Below are positions 36,475 through 47,979 of a DNA stretch of 64,000 nucleotides, piece by piece. Location of the stretch: positions 62,001 through 126,000 of the forward strand of contig WPDH01000066.1 in the NCBI GenBank assembly GCA_019137255.1, written 5' to 3'. Each line of letters begins with the position of its first letter. The first letter of the stretch is position 1. The notes under the pieces are model-generated. The model ran no database searches and was not told where the DNA came from. It worked only from the letters and a program-made list of their open reading frames with translations. Origin of the DNA: Corinectria fuckeliana. Taxonomy: Eukaryota; Ascomycota; Sordariomycetes; Hypocreales; Nectriaceae. Made by a program: the position numbers and the translations under genes.

Positions 36475-37119
36475 GCTCCGGCCCCTAGCCCGCAGTAGGT
36501 AGTCCACAATACGGGACATTACCGGCAAGCGGGCAAATCGTTTATTGACGGGAGCCTGGCTACCTACCTAGTGAAAGATCAGGGCTAGGCTCGGTACCTT
36601 GCAAAATAAGGGGATGGGCCGGCAATGATGGTGGTGGCTGCAGGATGAGCTTGGAAGTGCGGCAGCCTCGCTATGGACGAGCAAACAGTGGCTTCCAGAG
36701 CGAAGCCCTCCACTGTCGACGGTTGTTGGCACAAAGAATTAGAGCGGGCGGGGAATAAGGTTAGGACGGATACAGTAGCGGACCACGCTCTCCGCGTATC
36801 GCTGTTTCAGAGCATGCATGTGCTTTGCGAGGGCTGACCAGGGACACCACCACGTCCGCTTAGAGGGAACCTTGCTATATTCGTAGGGCTGTGGCTTAAG
36901 GCCTGGGATGGGACGTATTATAGGGGTGCTTATTGTTTATTCGAGTCCAGACCAAGTGGGCAAAAGGCGTTTGTGCAAAGGAGTAGTGCATGGATGTAAT
37001 AAGAGATGGCATCACGGCACGGCACTGCCACCATTGCAATCTGCAATCTGCAATCTGGATCCCATCTAAGTAACGCTCTCCATCCATGTATATGTGTCTC
37101 TCTCCATGCCGGCCCAAGG

Positions 37120-37149
37120 TACCTACCTACCTACCTACCTACCTACCTT
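37120..37149 (+). repeat. (ACCT)n microsatellite
   Basis: About seven tandem TACC/ACCT units. It is the longest example of the TACCTACC motif that recurs in spacers throughout the window. Confidence 0.9.
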
Positions 37150-37500
37150 AGGGACTGCCACTGTACATACCTCGAGAGCCTCGGCTTAGTAGAGTGGGTT
37201 CTCTGCTGAGAGTGAGAGGAGACGGAGTGGTGTGCGGCTTGTGTGTGTGTCTGTGAAGGTGTGTGCGGCAGACGAGACAGGTCCTTTCCTTGGACTACCA
37301 CACACCAACCTTGTCCAGTGCATCCCTCCTAACGGCAGGAAGGGGCTTTGAGGGCGTACTTGGTAGGGATTTCGCATCCAAAACTAGATGGAAATGGAAT
37401 GTCAGTTTCTTTTTCGAGATGCGACCCAATCTACTGCGTACCTATCTTACCTAGCAGATGGAAACTCTGTGCTTACCTAGGTGCCTTAGTCAAGTAATAC

Positions 37501-39426
37501 ATGCATAAGTTACTTCGTACAGTGATGTCAGATACCAAGTAAGTAGCTGCAGGCGTCTTCTCCCCACCACCTCCCACTTTGAGAATGGATCATGGACTGG
37601 GCTGTTTCGTCTTCGTCCCTTGTCCCTTGCCATTGGTCTCTCGGCGTCGACGACGGCCTGGATCTCGCCTTTATACACGTGCAGATCCGGGACAAACTCG
37701 AACATGCACTGGGCATTGTACTCGTACTGTAAGCCTGGATCGATGTATCGTCAAGTCACCCACCCACCCCCCTTTGCCCTTACCCTTACCCTTGTCTGGC
37801 TGTGGTTTCTGGTGACACCCACCATCTCGTCTTCTGCCTCACATCCAATGGCCTTGATCTGGTCTGGCGTGCCGTCTTTGCTTTCGTGTGTCTGTCTGCG
37901 TCGGTCCCCCGGCGCCTTGTCTTCTCTCTTCCTTTCGCTCTTTCTTCTCAGTCTTCAGCCCCGGCTACCCCCCATCTCTCCCTTCCACTACCCCCTCTCT
38001 CTCTATCAGTCGGCATCATTCGGAGCAGCATCCGCATCAGCAGCAACAACAAGACCTTATTAGTAATTCTATCGATTCTACCTTCACGCCATTTGCTTCG
38101 CTTGCTCCTCCACACTACAACCAACTCCCGACTCCCCTCCTCCATCAAACTCCACTTCTCCTCCTCCCCACACACCCACTTCCCGACCCTCCTCCTCCAT
38201 CCTCCTACCTACCTAGACCTCTACAGTACTAAGTAGAGTCGTCCCTCGCCTTACCGCAAGGTACGGACGGCCTCTTGAACCTCTTGGCTGCCAATTGCCG
38301 CCATCATCGCCGCCCCCCACAGTGTAAACCGTCACCATTACCACCTCCCACCGCTTAGCAACAGGTCCGCTACCAGCTAATCTATCTGCCGTTGTCTTTC
38401 GCCTTGGTCTGGGCGCGCCCGCTTTGGCTTTTATTACTCGACACTCACTCGCCCACTCGTCACCACACGCTAAATCTACCCAGGTCGCTCATCGCTTCCA
38501 TCACCTCTAACCTTGAGCTGCCTGTTTTGTCTAGGTACCTTACTGCCTATCTACCTACTACCTACCTAAGTAGGTACCTACTGGTACCTGTGTCTCCTTT
38601 CTTTTCTAAATACCACTCTTCCCGCCATCTTCTTGCGCAACACTTGCAACGATACATACTCGAAGATTCGACCCGCTCTATTGTTCAGAGAGAGACAAGA
38701 GACAAGAGACAAGAACCCAGACACGGGCCACAAACACAAGAGAAAAGACACACACACACACACATACACATACGCACACACACAGAGAGAGTCAAAGACC
38801 TGCCGTCCTCCACCCTTGCTCCTGACGCTCCGCTGGTGCCCCGGCCCCCGAGCTGGATTGGTAAACCGCCGACCATCAAGTTACACTACCATGTTTCATT
38901 TCCTCCAGGAAGCTTCCTTATAGACAAACCTATCTTGGCCGCCGCTGTCTCGCTACTCTCCGCCTTCCGCATACCATCCACCTACCCCGTTCCTCTAGCC
39001 TAGACATTTCTCTTCCTCCGTATCCGGCCCGGTCCCCCGTCTCCCGAACCCGTATCATCCGCCATCTCAGCTTCCCTCGTCGCCTTGCTGTCTCGGCTTG
39101 CTATCTTCTCGTCTTACGACCTTTTTTAGGGGGGTCGTCACTGTCTCTGCCATTCCCGCTATCGCTCTCGCTCAACTCCGCCGTCTGTTTGGTTTCTCTC
39201 ACCAGCTAGAAACTCGCTCGGCTCCTCACCCTTTTCTACGTCTTGCGTCGTCCTCACCTCGCTTCCGCGGGTGCCGAAGCTCTGCCTCGGGCTCGCCGCT
39301 TTCTGTCCTGACCTGGTGCATCAGCAAGCATGATGTGAATTCGCCAATTGCACTGGACCTGTGTGGATTGAGACCTCAATTTCTTCTTCTGCCAGCCACG
39401 GCTCGCATCATTCCAACATTGCCGGC
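37501..39426 (+). promoter_or_regulatory. Long C/T-rich promoter and leader of the Zn2Cys6 gene
   Basis: About 1.9 kb dominated by pyrimidine tracts on the coding strand (CTCTCTTCCTTTCGCTCTTTC, CTCCTCCCCACACACCC), with a TACCTA cluster at 38531-38590. No coding frame is credible. The arrangement mirrors the leader of the C2H2 regulator. Confidence 0.45.
38748..38785 (+). repeat. (CA)n microsatellite
   Basis: ACACAC run with interspersed CATACA/TACGCA units, within the Zn2Cys6 gene leader. Confidence 0.9.
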
Positions 39427-42400
39427 ATGGATCAAGGCTCTGGCCCGGCGGCTTCTACCGCCATTACCTCCCAGCAACCCGCCCTAGGCTCTGCTCAGCA
39501 AGACGACGATGGCAGAGATGATCGCAAGAGGACCAGTATTAGGAAGCGGACAAAGACGGGATGTCTTAGTAAGTTCAACCACCAATTCACACGATTGGCC
39601 CCTCATCGACGGCGATGCTAACCGGCCCTGCAATGCAAAGCTTGCCGAAGGAGACGCATTAAATGTGACGAGGGCAGACCGACCTGCAACAACTGCATCA
39701 AATCCAAGCGGCCATGTGAGGGCTACAGTCAGCGCGTCATCTTCAAGGACACCCTCAATGCCATGCAGGACGGTCCGTTCGGCCCAGCCTTGTACCCTCC
39801 AGGATCACACCTTCTCAGCCAGATGCAGGGCAAGACCTCATCACAAGGACCCTTACCCATCATTGCCCCCAAACCGCCCTCCTTCGCTTATCATGGTCAC
39901 GATAATACGCCTTATGGACACTACACTCAGGGGCCGACTGTCCCAGCAGTGTATGCCTTCAACCCGGCTCAGCCAGTGCCCCCTCTATATTCTCAACCCC
40001 ACAGCCTGGTGCCACCTCACACTACCGCCGCCGGATACGTCAAGGTAGAACACGATCCTCGCCCTCAACATTTTGGACTGCCTCCCAATAGGCAGGTCAG
40101 CGATACTTACTCAATTGCTCGGCGGCCGACGATGCCCGACGGGCCTGACGAAAATCGAAATGACCGTGTTGCGACTGTCCAGGACCAATTTCTGGCCTAC
40201 GACCCACCGGACGAAGACGCCTCGATGGGAGAATCAGATGACGAGAGCCGAGACCCTCGGGAGATTCTAGGTCCAATGGTGAAGCAGTTCAACGGGTCGT
40301 GGGATATGAACGGCACAAAGGTCCGAGCCTTTTCCACGTTTGCAAGGTGCAACGTGCTTTCGGAGTACACGGCTTCTGCCCAGATATCAGAACTCAAGGA
40401 CCCGAGGATGCTGGCCATATTCATGCACTTTATCCAGGTTACGGGCCCGAGTATGTCACTATATGAACGGCATCCATTCGACAATGGCATTGATGATATC
40501 TACGATCCGACTCCCAGGGGAGCGAACAACCTCTGGAGCTGTGAGTGCACCGCCCTGAATAGATGGGCTCCGAGCTAACTTACTGTCAAGATACGTTTCC
40601 CATCATCGCCTTCAACCATCCCGCGCTGCTTCACTCGATACTTGCTCTGGCTAGCCTGCAGATCGCCAAGCTACAAAAGATTCCTGCCACCGCAGCCATG
40701 AAACACTATCACCTGGCGATCCGCCGAATAGCAAAAAATGTGAAGACACCGCTGAGGCGAACACAACCCCCAACCCTCGCAGCAACCCTTTTGCTGGCAT
40801 ACTTTGAGGTCTGGTCGTCAGATCACACCAAATGGTGCAACCACCTCTTTGGCGCTAGGATATTGCTTCGCGAGATACCCCTGAAGGACATGTCGCGTAG
40901 GTGCCTGCCGATCAAGAGACTCGCCCTAAGGAAGAAGGATTCCGAGGACCAGAGCCAGATGAGCTCATTCTTCCCTGGTTTTCGGGCGACTCCCCAGAGC
41001 GAACTGGTTGAGCTCGACTACGATTTCCTGCGAACAATATCGGGTCAGAATATTACGGCAGAAGACTACGGTCTTGGCGAAAACCAACCCCTTGACCCAA
41101 CGGCCAGCTTCACATCTGACAGAGACATTGAGCACTACGAGAATGTGCGAGACTTGTACTGGTGGTACTGCAAGATGGATGTATATCAGAGCATGCTGGG
41201 TGGCACTAAGTTATTGTAAGTGTCCTGCGGTCTATAGATACCTCTTCCAAAGCTAACCAGCCTCTAGTATGGAATACGAATGCTGGACCCAATGTCCACC
41301 TCGAGCATGCATGTCCAAGCTAGAAGCTATGTAAGAATACCTTCAGTTTCTCTTAGAGTGACTCTTTGAAGCTGACCTATTTGGACAAGATACGGAACCT
41401 ACGATCATCTAATGCTCTTACTTGGCCGGCTCACGAACTTCTCCTCCAAAGACGTATCTCGGAAACGAAGAGCAAGCCGCGCCAAGCCTGCTCCCCCCGG
41501 GGCGCCCTCCCCCCCTTCGTTTGTGGGAATCGTGCCCACAAACGGAAACTTCAAGGTCCCAATGGGATTTACCCCTCCACGAGATACCTCTCCTCAGAGT
41601 GACGCCACCGAGGAGCAGGATCCCGATGCCAACTTTCACGCCGCGCTCCAGGAGTGGGAGGCCATCAAGGAGGCATTCGAGGCTTTTGAGAAGAGCCTGG
41701 GTCCAGAGTTCGAACCCCTACGGCCAGAGTACTCGGATCGAAGAGATTCGCCGTTTGGTATGACGTTGCAGTACCGGACTTACCCAGTCGCTGGAATCTG
41801 GATGAACTTTTACATGGGCATGATTCACTTGTACCGGACACATCCCTCAATGGCCCCGGCAGCCATGCAGGCGGCCGGGATGTCGGCGCACCAGACGAAA
41901 GACTTCTCGAACAAACTTGGGCGCATAGCTGCAGGCTTGACTGAGGATTGTAGCCAGAAGACAGAGATCAGCACCCTCATCAGCGCGGCTTTCATCGAGA
42001 GCTGTTTCTGCCTGTTTGTGGCAGCCATAGAGGTATGCTTCCCCCCTCCCCCCNNCCCCCCCCCCCCCCCCCCCCCCCCCCCCAGCCTCGAAGCCACTGG
42101 ATTTTTGATACTAACTTGGCTTCAGTTCCGAGACGATGCTCAGCGTACGTGGGTCGTGCGCTGGCTACGTGACATCTCCCGCCTCACAGGCTGGCAGTCT
42201 GCGAGACAAATCGCCGATGGCTGCGAGTCAGCGTGGATCAAGGCCGCACAAATCGGCCGCGGTCCGGAGTACGTCCGCGTGGAGGAAATCGGCGTGCCCA
42301 TATCTGTCTGGAATAACCCCCGACGTATCGACCGCAAGATCCGAGAGCTCAACGAAGGCGCCGGCGAGGAGCGGCGCCTGGTGCTCGCCAAGTCCGAACG

Positions 42401-42473
42401 CGCCTCATACGCTCTGGGGCTACTCGGAGTGGAACACGATCTCCAATTTCTCGAGTTGAAAGACGAAGGATGA
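39427..42473 (+). CDS. Zn2Cys6 transcription factor with fungal-specific domain, 906 aa
   Basis: Exons 39427-39568, 39641-40540, 40591-41215, 41268-41330, 41390-42032 and 42126-42473 (2721 nt, in frame). The binuclear zinc cluster sits at residues 46-73: C-x2-C-x6-C-x6-C-x2-C-x6-C (CLTCRRRRIKCDEGRP...). The first intron interrupts it between the first two cysteines. A basic patch (RKRTKTG) precedes it. After a Pro/Tyr-rich stretch the regulatory domain resembles the fungal-specific TF domain type 2: NHPALLHSILALASLQIAKLQ, LAATLLLAYFEVW, DLYWWYCKMDVYQSMLGGTKLF and YGTYDHLMLLLGRLTNF. It is a probable nuclear regulator of unknown targets. Intron 5 holds a C homopolymer with two undetermined bases, so its length is uncertain, but its GTATGC donor, TACTAAC branch and TTCAG acceptor are clear. 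Confidence 0.9.
42041..42083. repeat. Intronic C homopolymer with 2-N gap
   Basis: C tract (one T inside) within intron 5 of the Zn2Cys6 gene; undetermined bases at 42054-42055. The run length is not reliable. Confidence 0.9.
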
Positions 42474-42823
42474 AAGGTGGAAGGTGGAAAAAAGATTGAA
42501 AAGAGACGGCGATTTTGGGGGGAGACGGGATCGGTAATGCGAGATGAGTCCATGTTTTGAATTTTGTGTGTGGCATAAAAGTATCAGAAGCTGGTCCCAG
42601 GAATCCAGTACTGCGAGACATTGGGAATGTTGGCATGTCCTACAGACAAGGGCTTTAGATGTCTGGCGCCGTCACTGTCAGTACCCTTACATTAATGATA
42701 CATAATTGCGAGCCTTCTTGGGTATAACGCCTCGTGTACGTCTCCCTAGCAAGCAGTTGGGCCCTGATCTCAAGACTTAAACGGACGTTTCTCTATTTGT
42801 TCGTGTGTAGTCCCTCTCTTCTC
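42474..42823. other. Convergent 3' interval
   Basis: 350 bp between the stop codons of the Zn2Cys6 gene and the proteasome gene. No gene is seen. Confidence 0.6.
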
Positions 42824-43744
42824 TTAGTTCGCCGGCAGCCGCTCCACGACTGTGGCCATCTCCTCGTCTGTGTATATTCTGAAGCCCTTCTCCTTGGTCA
42901 CGCTCGCAAGCTGGACGTTCTTGGCATCTAATTTCTCCTCCATCACCTGCTTCAACGTCTTGAGGACTAGGGTCTCTGCGTCGACGAGGGTCAAGGACTA
43001 TGGTCCCGTTGTTAGCCAGTGTCTGGGAGGACAGCGCCAGGGCCTCTGATCTTCGGGTAATTGTTGAATGGGGGAGGGTTGGCGTATCATGAAGACCTAC
43101 CTTGTGGTACTCGTTCTGGAGCTCGGCCTGGGCACCCTCGGAGCCAGAGCCGATGGCCTTGGCGTCGTAGCGGTAGAAGGTGCCGCTGGGCTCGGCGTGG
43201 AAGAGCTGAGGGCCGTCCTCGTCGAAGCCGGCAATGAGCAGGGCAACGCCAAAGGGACGGCTCATGATGGTCTCCTCGCCGTCGGCGCCCTCGCCGAAGC
43301 GCAGGGCAAGGTCGCAGATGGCCTGGGTGCAGCTCTCGACGCGGAGGTTCTCGTTGTAGTTGAAGGCGTGGTTCTGGCACTCGACGCGGGCGTGCTCGAC
43401 CATGGAGCGGGCGTCGGCCTGGAGGCCCGACATGGCGCAGCCGATGTGGCGGTCGATCTCGACAATCTTCTCGACCGAGGACGTCTCGAGGAGGGTCGAG
43501 GTGACGCGCTTCTCCACGCCGAGGATGACGCCCTCCGAGGTGGCGACGCCGATGGCCGTGGAGCCGAGCTTGATGGCCTCGAGGGAGTATTCGACCTGGA
43601 AGAGTCGGCCCTCGGGGGAGAAGGTGTTGATCCCCCGGTCTATAGCGGGCGAACGAAGGAGAGGTTAGCAAGCCCGCAGCGGAGAAGGGCGAAAAGGGGA
43701 CAGAGGGGGAGGAGCTTGCCGTATTCCGATCTTGCCATGAACAT
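42824..43744 (-). CDS. PUP2: Proteasome subunit alpha type-5, 245 aa
   Basis: Exons 43720-43744, 43101-43639 and 42824-42997 (minus). The protein starts MFMARSEYDRGINTFSPEG and continues with RLFQVEYSLEAIKLGSTAIG, the alpha-subunit N-terminal signature, in the alpha-5 form. IEIDRHIGCAMSG-type (here VEIDRHIGCAMSG), RPFGVALLIAGFD, and KAIGSGSEGAQAEL also match alpha-5. It belongs to the outer ring of the 20S core particle and has no catalytic Thr. The first intron must use a GC donor (TACG/GCAAGC ... CTATAG/AC); no GT donor gives the conserved DRG junction. Exon 1 codes only eight residues plus one base. Length is slightly short of yeast Pup2 because the acidic tail is absent. It is divergent from the GCP2 gene. 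Confidence 0.95.
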
Positions 43745-44418
43745 CTTAGCGAGTGTTTGCTGTCTGAAGGCCCGGGCGGGGGGATGCGAGAGGCAGGCGG
43801 CGAGAATGAAGGTCGGTGGAAGAGGGCGTGGGATTTGAGGATTGAGCTGGGCCGGGGGCTGTAGCGGGTTGCGGATAGGGGACGGGAAGGCTGACAGAAA
43901 GGCGATGAGACGTGGACGAGCTCTGGTGGAGTGGATGGAGCGGACGTGGGATTTGGAGTTTGGAGTTGCTAGGCAAGCAGTCCGCCTACGTAGCCGCAGT
44001 CGCCCTTAGGTACTAGATAGTATGGTCGATAGTACCTACAGTGGGAAAGTACCTAAGGTGCGCTGCAGCGGCACAAGTGCAGTGAGGGGGCCCCTGTAAC
44101 GTCAGGGCTCCGGGTGCTGGCTCGGGCGGGAGCTGTCCCATTGGCCATCGCCACAGAGCGGAGGGCGGTGGATTTTCACCGCCACATCTGTGCTTCCAAG
44201 CTAGGCAGGTCCCCTCAATTCATGCCGACGCGACAGGAAACCCCACGTCAATGCTCACGTCGCGCGATTGGGCACTTATACCACAGCTTCAGCCAACGCT
44301 CCATCTACATCCTGCTCCTCGCCATTCTTCCCCGCCACAACCACCCCGAACCCTCTCTGCTCTGCCCTCAGGACCGCCGAGAATCCAAAGGGGCCCTTCT
44401 CAGATGTAGCCCGCCAGC
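43745..44418. promoter_or_regulatory. Divergent promoter interval PUP2 / GCP2
   Basis: 674 bp shared by two divergent genes, with TAGGTACTAGATAGTA-type repeats at 44007-44060. Open frames on either strand are antisense or compositional artefacts. Confidence 0.5.
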
Positions 44419-47379
44419 ATGGCATCCGGTGCACCACGAGCATCGTCACGAGCCAACGGCCAAGGCGACGACCGGCCCCGCGTCTCCGCCCCCCATGCGA
44501 GCAACAGCTTCAAGAGCGAGCGCTCCGAGTCCAGCAAGGGGCCCTCGCCTCGCCCGGGCGCCTATCCCGGCACGCACAAGCGCACGGCGTCGGGCAACCC
44601 GCGAGCGAGCAGCAGGAACGTCAACGTCGAGGAGCGCCGCTTCGACGAGAGGAGGGTCACGGAGCGCACCTTTGAGGCGCACCTGGAGCGAGTGATTCCG
44701 CGCGCCACCAGCCCGGAGAGGACTCACCGCCGAGGCGCCGGCTCCGAGTCGAGGGCTGCGCCCGATGCGCCCAGGCACAAGACGCCCGAGCTGAAGGTCA
44801 GAGAACAGAGACCAGAGACCCAGACCCCGCTAGGTATGCCTTGCTCCATGGCCCCGAGCTGCGCGACTTGAGATGGCCGCGGCGAGGACTAATCAACTCT
44901 ACGTGAAGCACCATGGAGCCCCGAAGCCACCCTACTGCCTCACACCACCGCTCCCTTGGCCTCCCGAATATCGATCCCTCCCCTTGCTTCGACCGTCCCG
45001 CAAGCCCCGCAACCGAAGCCGCTGAGCGAGCTGAGCTTGGAGCTCCAGGAAGCCGCCATCGTGGAGGACCTCCTCTTCGTCTTCATGGGATACGAAGGGC
45101 AGTACATTAGATTCGCCAAGGGGTACAACCCCAACGAGGAGAGAGACAGGCTCTCCGGGCCGACGTTCAGGATCCAGCCCGGTCTCGACCCCAGCCTACA
45201 CGACCTGACCCAGTCAATGCTGAAGACGGCAACGTACTACTCGGCGCTCGAGGCTTTCGTCGACGTCCAGAGCCGCGAGGAGTTTGGCGCGGTCAACCAT
45301 GCCCTCTGCGCGTCAATACGCAAGCTCCTGCATGACTACCTTGTCATGATTGCGCAGCTGGAGACGCAGTTCCTGACCAGCGACACGTTTACGGTCCATG
45401 TGCTCAACATCCACACCATGTCGACGAGCCAGATGATGCTGCAGCTATATTCGCTCGCCCACGAACTGCTCAAGAAGAATGCCTTGCTGGACGACGAGAG
45501 CGAAGAGGAGGAGGACGACGAGGACGACTATGACAACATCCTCAAGAACCTGCAAGACGGCGGCGAGCTCATGCCCGGCAACATGACGGGCAAGAAGATC
45601 TGCAAGGGGGGTGTCGTTCTGGGGCTCATCACCAAACGGCTCGAGTCCATGTCGGGCGACCCATCGGCTCGGGCACTTCTCACCTCCCTGCTCCGCGATG
45701 CCAGCAAGCCTTACATGGCCATGCTCAACGAGTGGCTCCATCACGGCGGCATCCACGACCCCCACGCAGAGTTCCTGATCAAGGAACAGAAGAGCATCCG
45801 GCGCGAGAGGCTCGAGCAGGACTACACGGACGAGTACTGGGAGCGCAGATACACCATCCTCGACCAGCACGTGCCGCCGCAGCTCGAGGGCGTCAAGGAC
45901 AAGGTCCTGCTGGCCGGCAAGTACCTCAACGTGGTCCGCGAGTGCGGCGGCGTCGACGTCAGCAAGGTCGTCAAGGACGTGCCGGCCTCGTTCGACGACA
46001 GCCGCTTCCTCGAGAACGTCAACAACGCCTACGCTCACGCCAACGAGTCCCTGATGCAGCTCCTCCTCACCACGCACGCCCTACCCGCGCGCCTGCGCTC
46101 CCTCAAGCACTACTTCTTCCTCGACCCGTCCGACTACTTCTCCTACTTCCTCGAGCTGGGCGCCTCGGAGCTGCGCAAGCCCGTCAAGTCCGTTAACACC
46201 GGCAAGCTGCAGTCGCTGCTGGACCTGGTGCTGCGCCAGCCCGGGAGCATCGTCTCCATGGACCCCTTCAAGGACGACGTCAAGGTCGAGAAGAACGAGA
46301 CGCCCTTGATCCGGTCCCTGCAGCGCGTCGTCAACATTACCGGCATCGAGCAGGGCGAGGCGCTCCAGCCCCTGGCCAACGAGCCGACGGAGAAGGACAA
46401 GAACGCCATCGGCTTCACCTCGCTGCAGCTCGACTACTCGGTGCCCTTCCCCGTGTCCCTCGTCATCAGCCGCAAGACCGTCTGGCGCTACCAGGCCCTC
46501 TTCCGCTTCCTCCTCTCCCTGCGCTACGTCGAGTCGCAGCTCTCAGCCACCTGGCAGACGCAGACGCGCGGCATCGGCTGGGGCCACAAGGGCGCCTCGC
46601 GCCGCCTCGAGATCTGGAAGCGCCGCGTCTGGACGTTGCGCGCCCGCATGCTCGTCTTCGTCCAGCAGCTGCTCTACTTTTGCACCGCCGAGGTCATCGA
46701 GCCCAACTGGACCAAGTTCATGTCGAGCCTGAAGACCGAGGAGGGAAACCCGGGCTCGGCGGGCTCCGGAGGCGTCAACCGGACCGTCGACGAGCTGATG
46801 CAGGACCACGTCGACTTCTTGGACACCTGCCTCAAGGAGTGCATGCTCACGAACAGCAAGCTGCTGAGGGTATGTATACCAAACCAACCAACCAACAGCC
46901 AGTCCTCTCCAATCCCGCCCCTGTTCTCACTAACCACCCACCACCGCTAGATCCACTCCAAGCTCATCCAGACATGCACCATCTTCGCCGCCTACACCAG
47001 CCGCCTCACCCGCGAGCTCGAGAAATCCGACCCGGACCTCTCGGGCCTCAGCAAGCCGCCCACGATGACGGCCGACCAGTGGAGGCGCTTCCAGGCCACC
47101 AAGGCCGCCCAGCGCTCCTCCGCGTCGGCCGCCCACGCCGACACCTCGACCGCGTCGGCCGCCCCGGGCGCCGACGCTGACGCCCGCATCGAGGGCCTCT
47201 TCGAGATCATTCGCAACCTCGAGGGCAGCTTCAGCCGCCACCTGCAGATCCTGCTCGATGCCCTCAACCACTACGCCGCCACCGAGACCGTCGTCCTGCT
47301 CAGCCTGTGCGCGCGCCTGAGCACCGCCAACCAGGGGACCGAGTTCGCGGGCATGCGCGCCGAGGATGAGTCTGTTTGA
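44419..47379 (+). CDS. SPC97: Gamma-tubulin complex component 2 (Spc97/Alp4 family), 934 aa
   Basis: Exons 44419-44833, 44909-46869 and 46951-47379 (2805 nt). The N-terminal 160 residues are Arg/Ser/Pro-rich and disordered. The GRIP1 region starts near 190 (AAIVEDLLFVFMGYEGQYI). It contains the GCP2-type block EWLHHGGIHDPHAEF..., YTDEYWERRYTI, LLAGKYLNVVRECGG and LKHYFFLDPSDYFSYFLELG. The GRIP2 region follows: LQLDYSVPFPVSLVISRKTVWRYQ, then LRARMLVFVQQLLYF and the second splice within TNSKLLR/IHSKLIQTC. These match GCP2 rather than GCP3. The protein nucleates microtubules in the gamma-tubulin small complex at the spindle pole body. An acidic insert (DESEEEEDDEDDYD) lies near residue 355. Intron 1 uses a CTAAT branch and an AAG acceptor. 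Confidence 0.93.
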
Positions 47380-47979
47380 GGCGACGGCGGATTGCCCTCG
47401 TGAGAGTCGATGTTCGCGTGACGTGTCGAGGAGGATGCGGTGGTTGGAAGCGTTCAAAAAGCAGGATGGCGTTGGGTGTGGAATTAGAGATCGGGGGGAC
47501 CCATTGTGAGGAACTAGATACCACTGAATTGATGGATTAAAGGATCACCTACTTCATGATTGTCTTACTCGAGTCCCGTCACTTGCCAAATGATTGCAAA
47601 CGCAGTATAGCAGCCACAGGCTGCCAATTGACCATGAACACTGCGTGTGCGGGTCATGCCTAACGCTGTATTTCTTGTTATCTCTCATCGCTCATGTCAT
47701 GCTGTGCTATGCCTCAAAGATGTCTCTACCTCCCACCGACGGAAAAATCCTCTCGTGAGAGCCAGTTGTATGTCCTTGCTGGATGCACCACATAGCATAA
47801 TAATCCGTGCCGTAATGTCTGCGCTCCGCGGTAATGCTAATTGAATCCCAACCAGACTCTCTCCCAATGCGGAGAAGAGCACATACGGGGGAAAATGAAA
47901 CAGCCAATCCCAATACGCCTACCCAATGCCTCATAGAAAGCCTTCCCAAGTAAACCGTGTAAGTTGGTATCTTCGTCAC
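47380..47979. other. Convergent 3' interval
   Basis: 600 bp between the GCP2 stop and the SNF2-RING stop. No coding frame or structured RNA is recognised. Confidence 0.6.

Larger units (their letters stand above)
32557..37500. other. Large gene-free interval, about 4.9 kb
   Basis: Starts in the RRP8 promoter, turns AT-richer between 33000 and 34150, then returns to moderate GC. No frame resembles a protein family; the longest (35117-35992, minus, 291 codons) has random composition. It holds a 10-bp hairpin at 36429-36474 and a CTAC repeat at 37120-37149. Confidence 0.45.

Noticed and set aside
43068..43838. 256-codon plus-strand frame opposite proteasome alpha-5
   Set aside because: Antisense shadow of the GC-biased coding exon.
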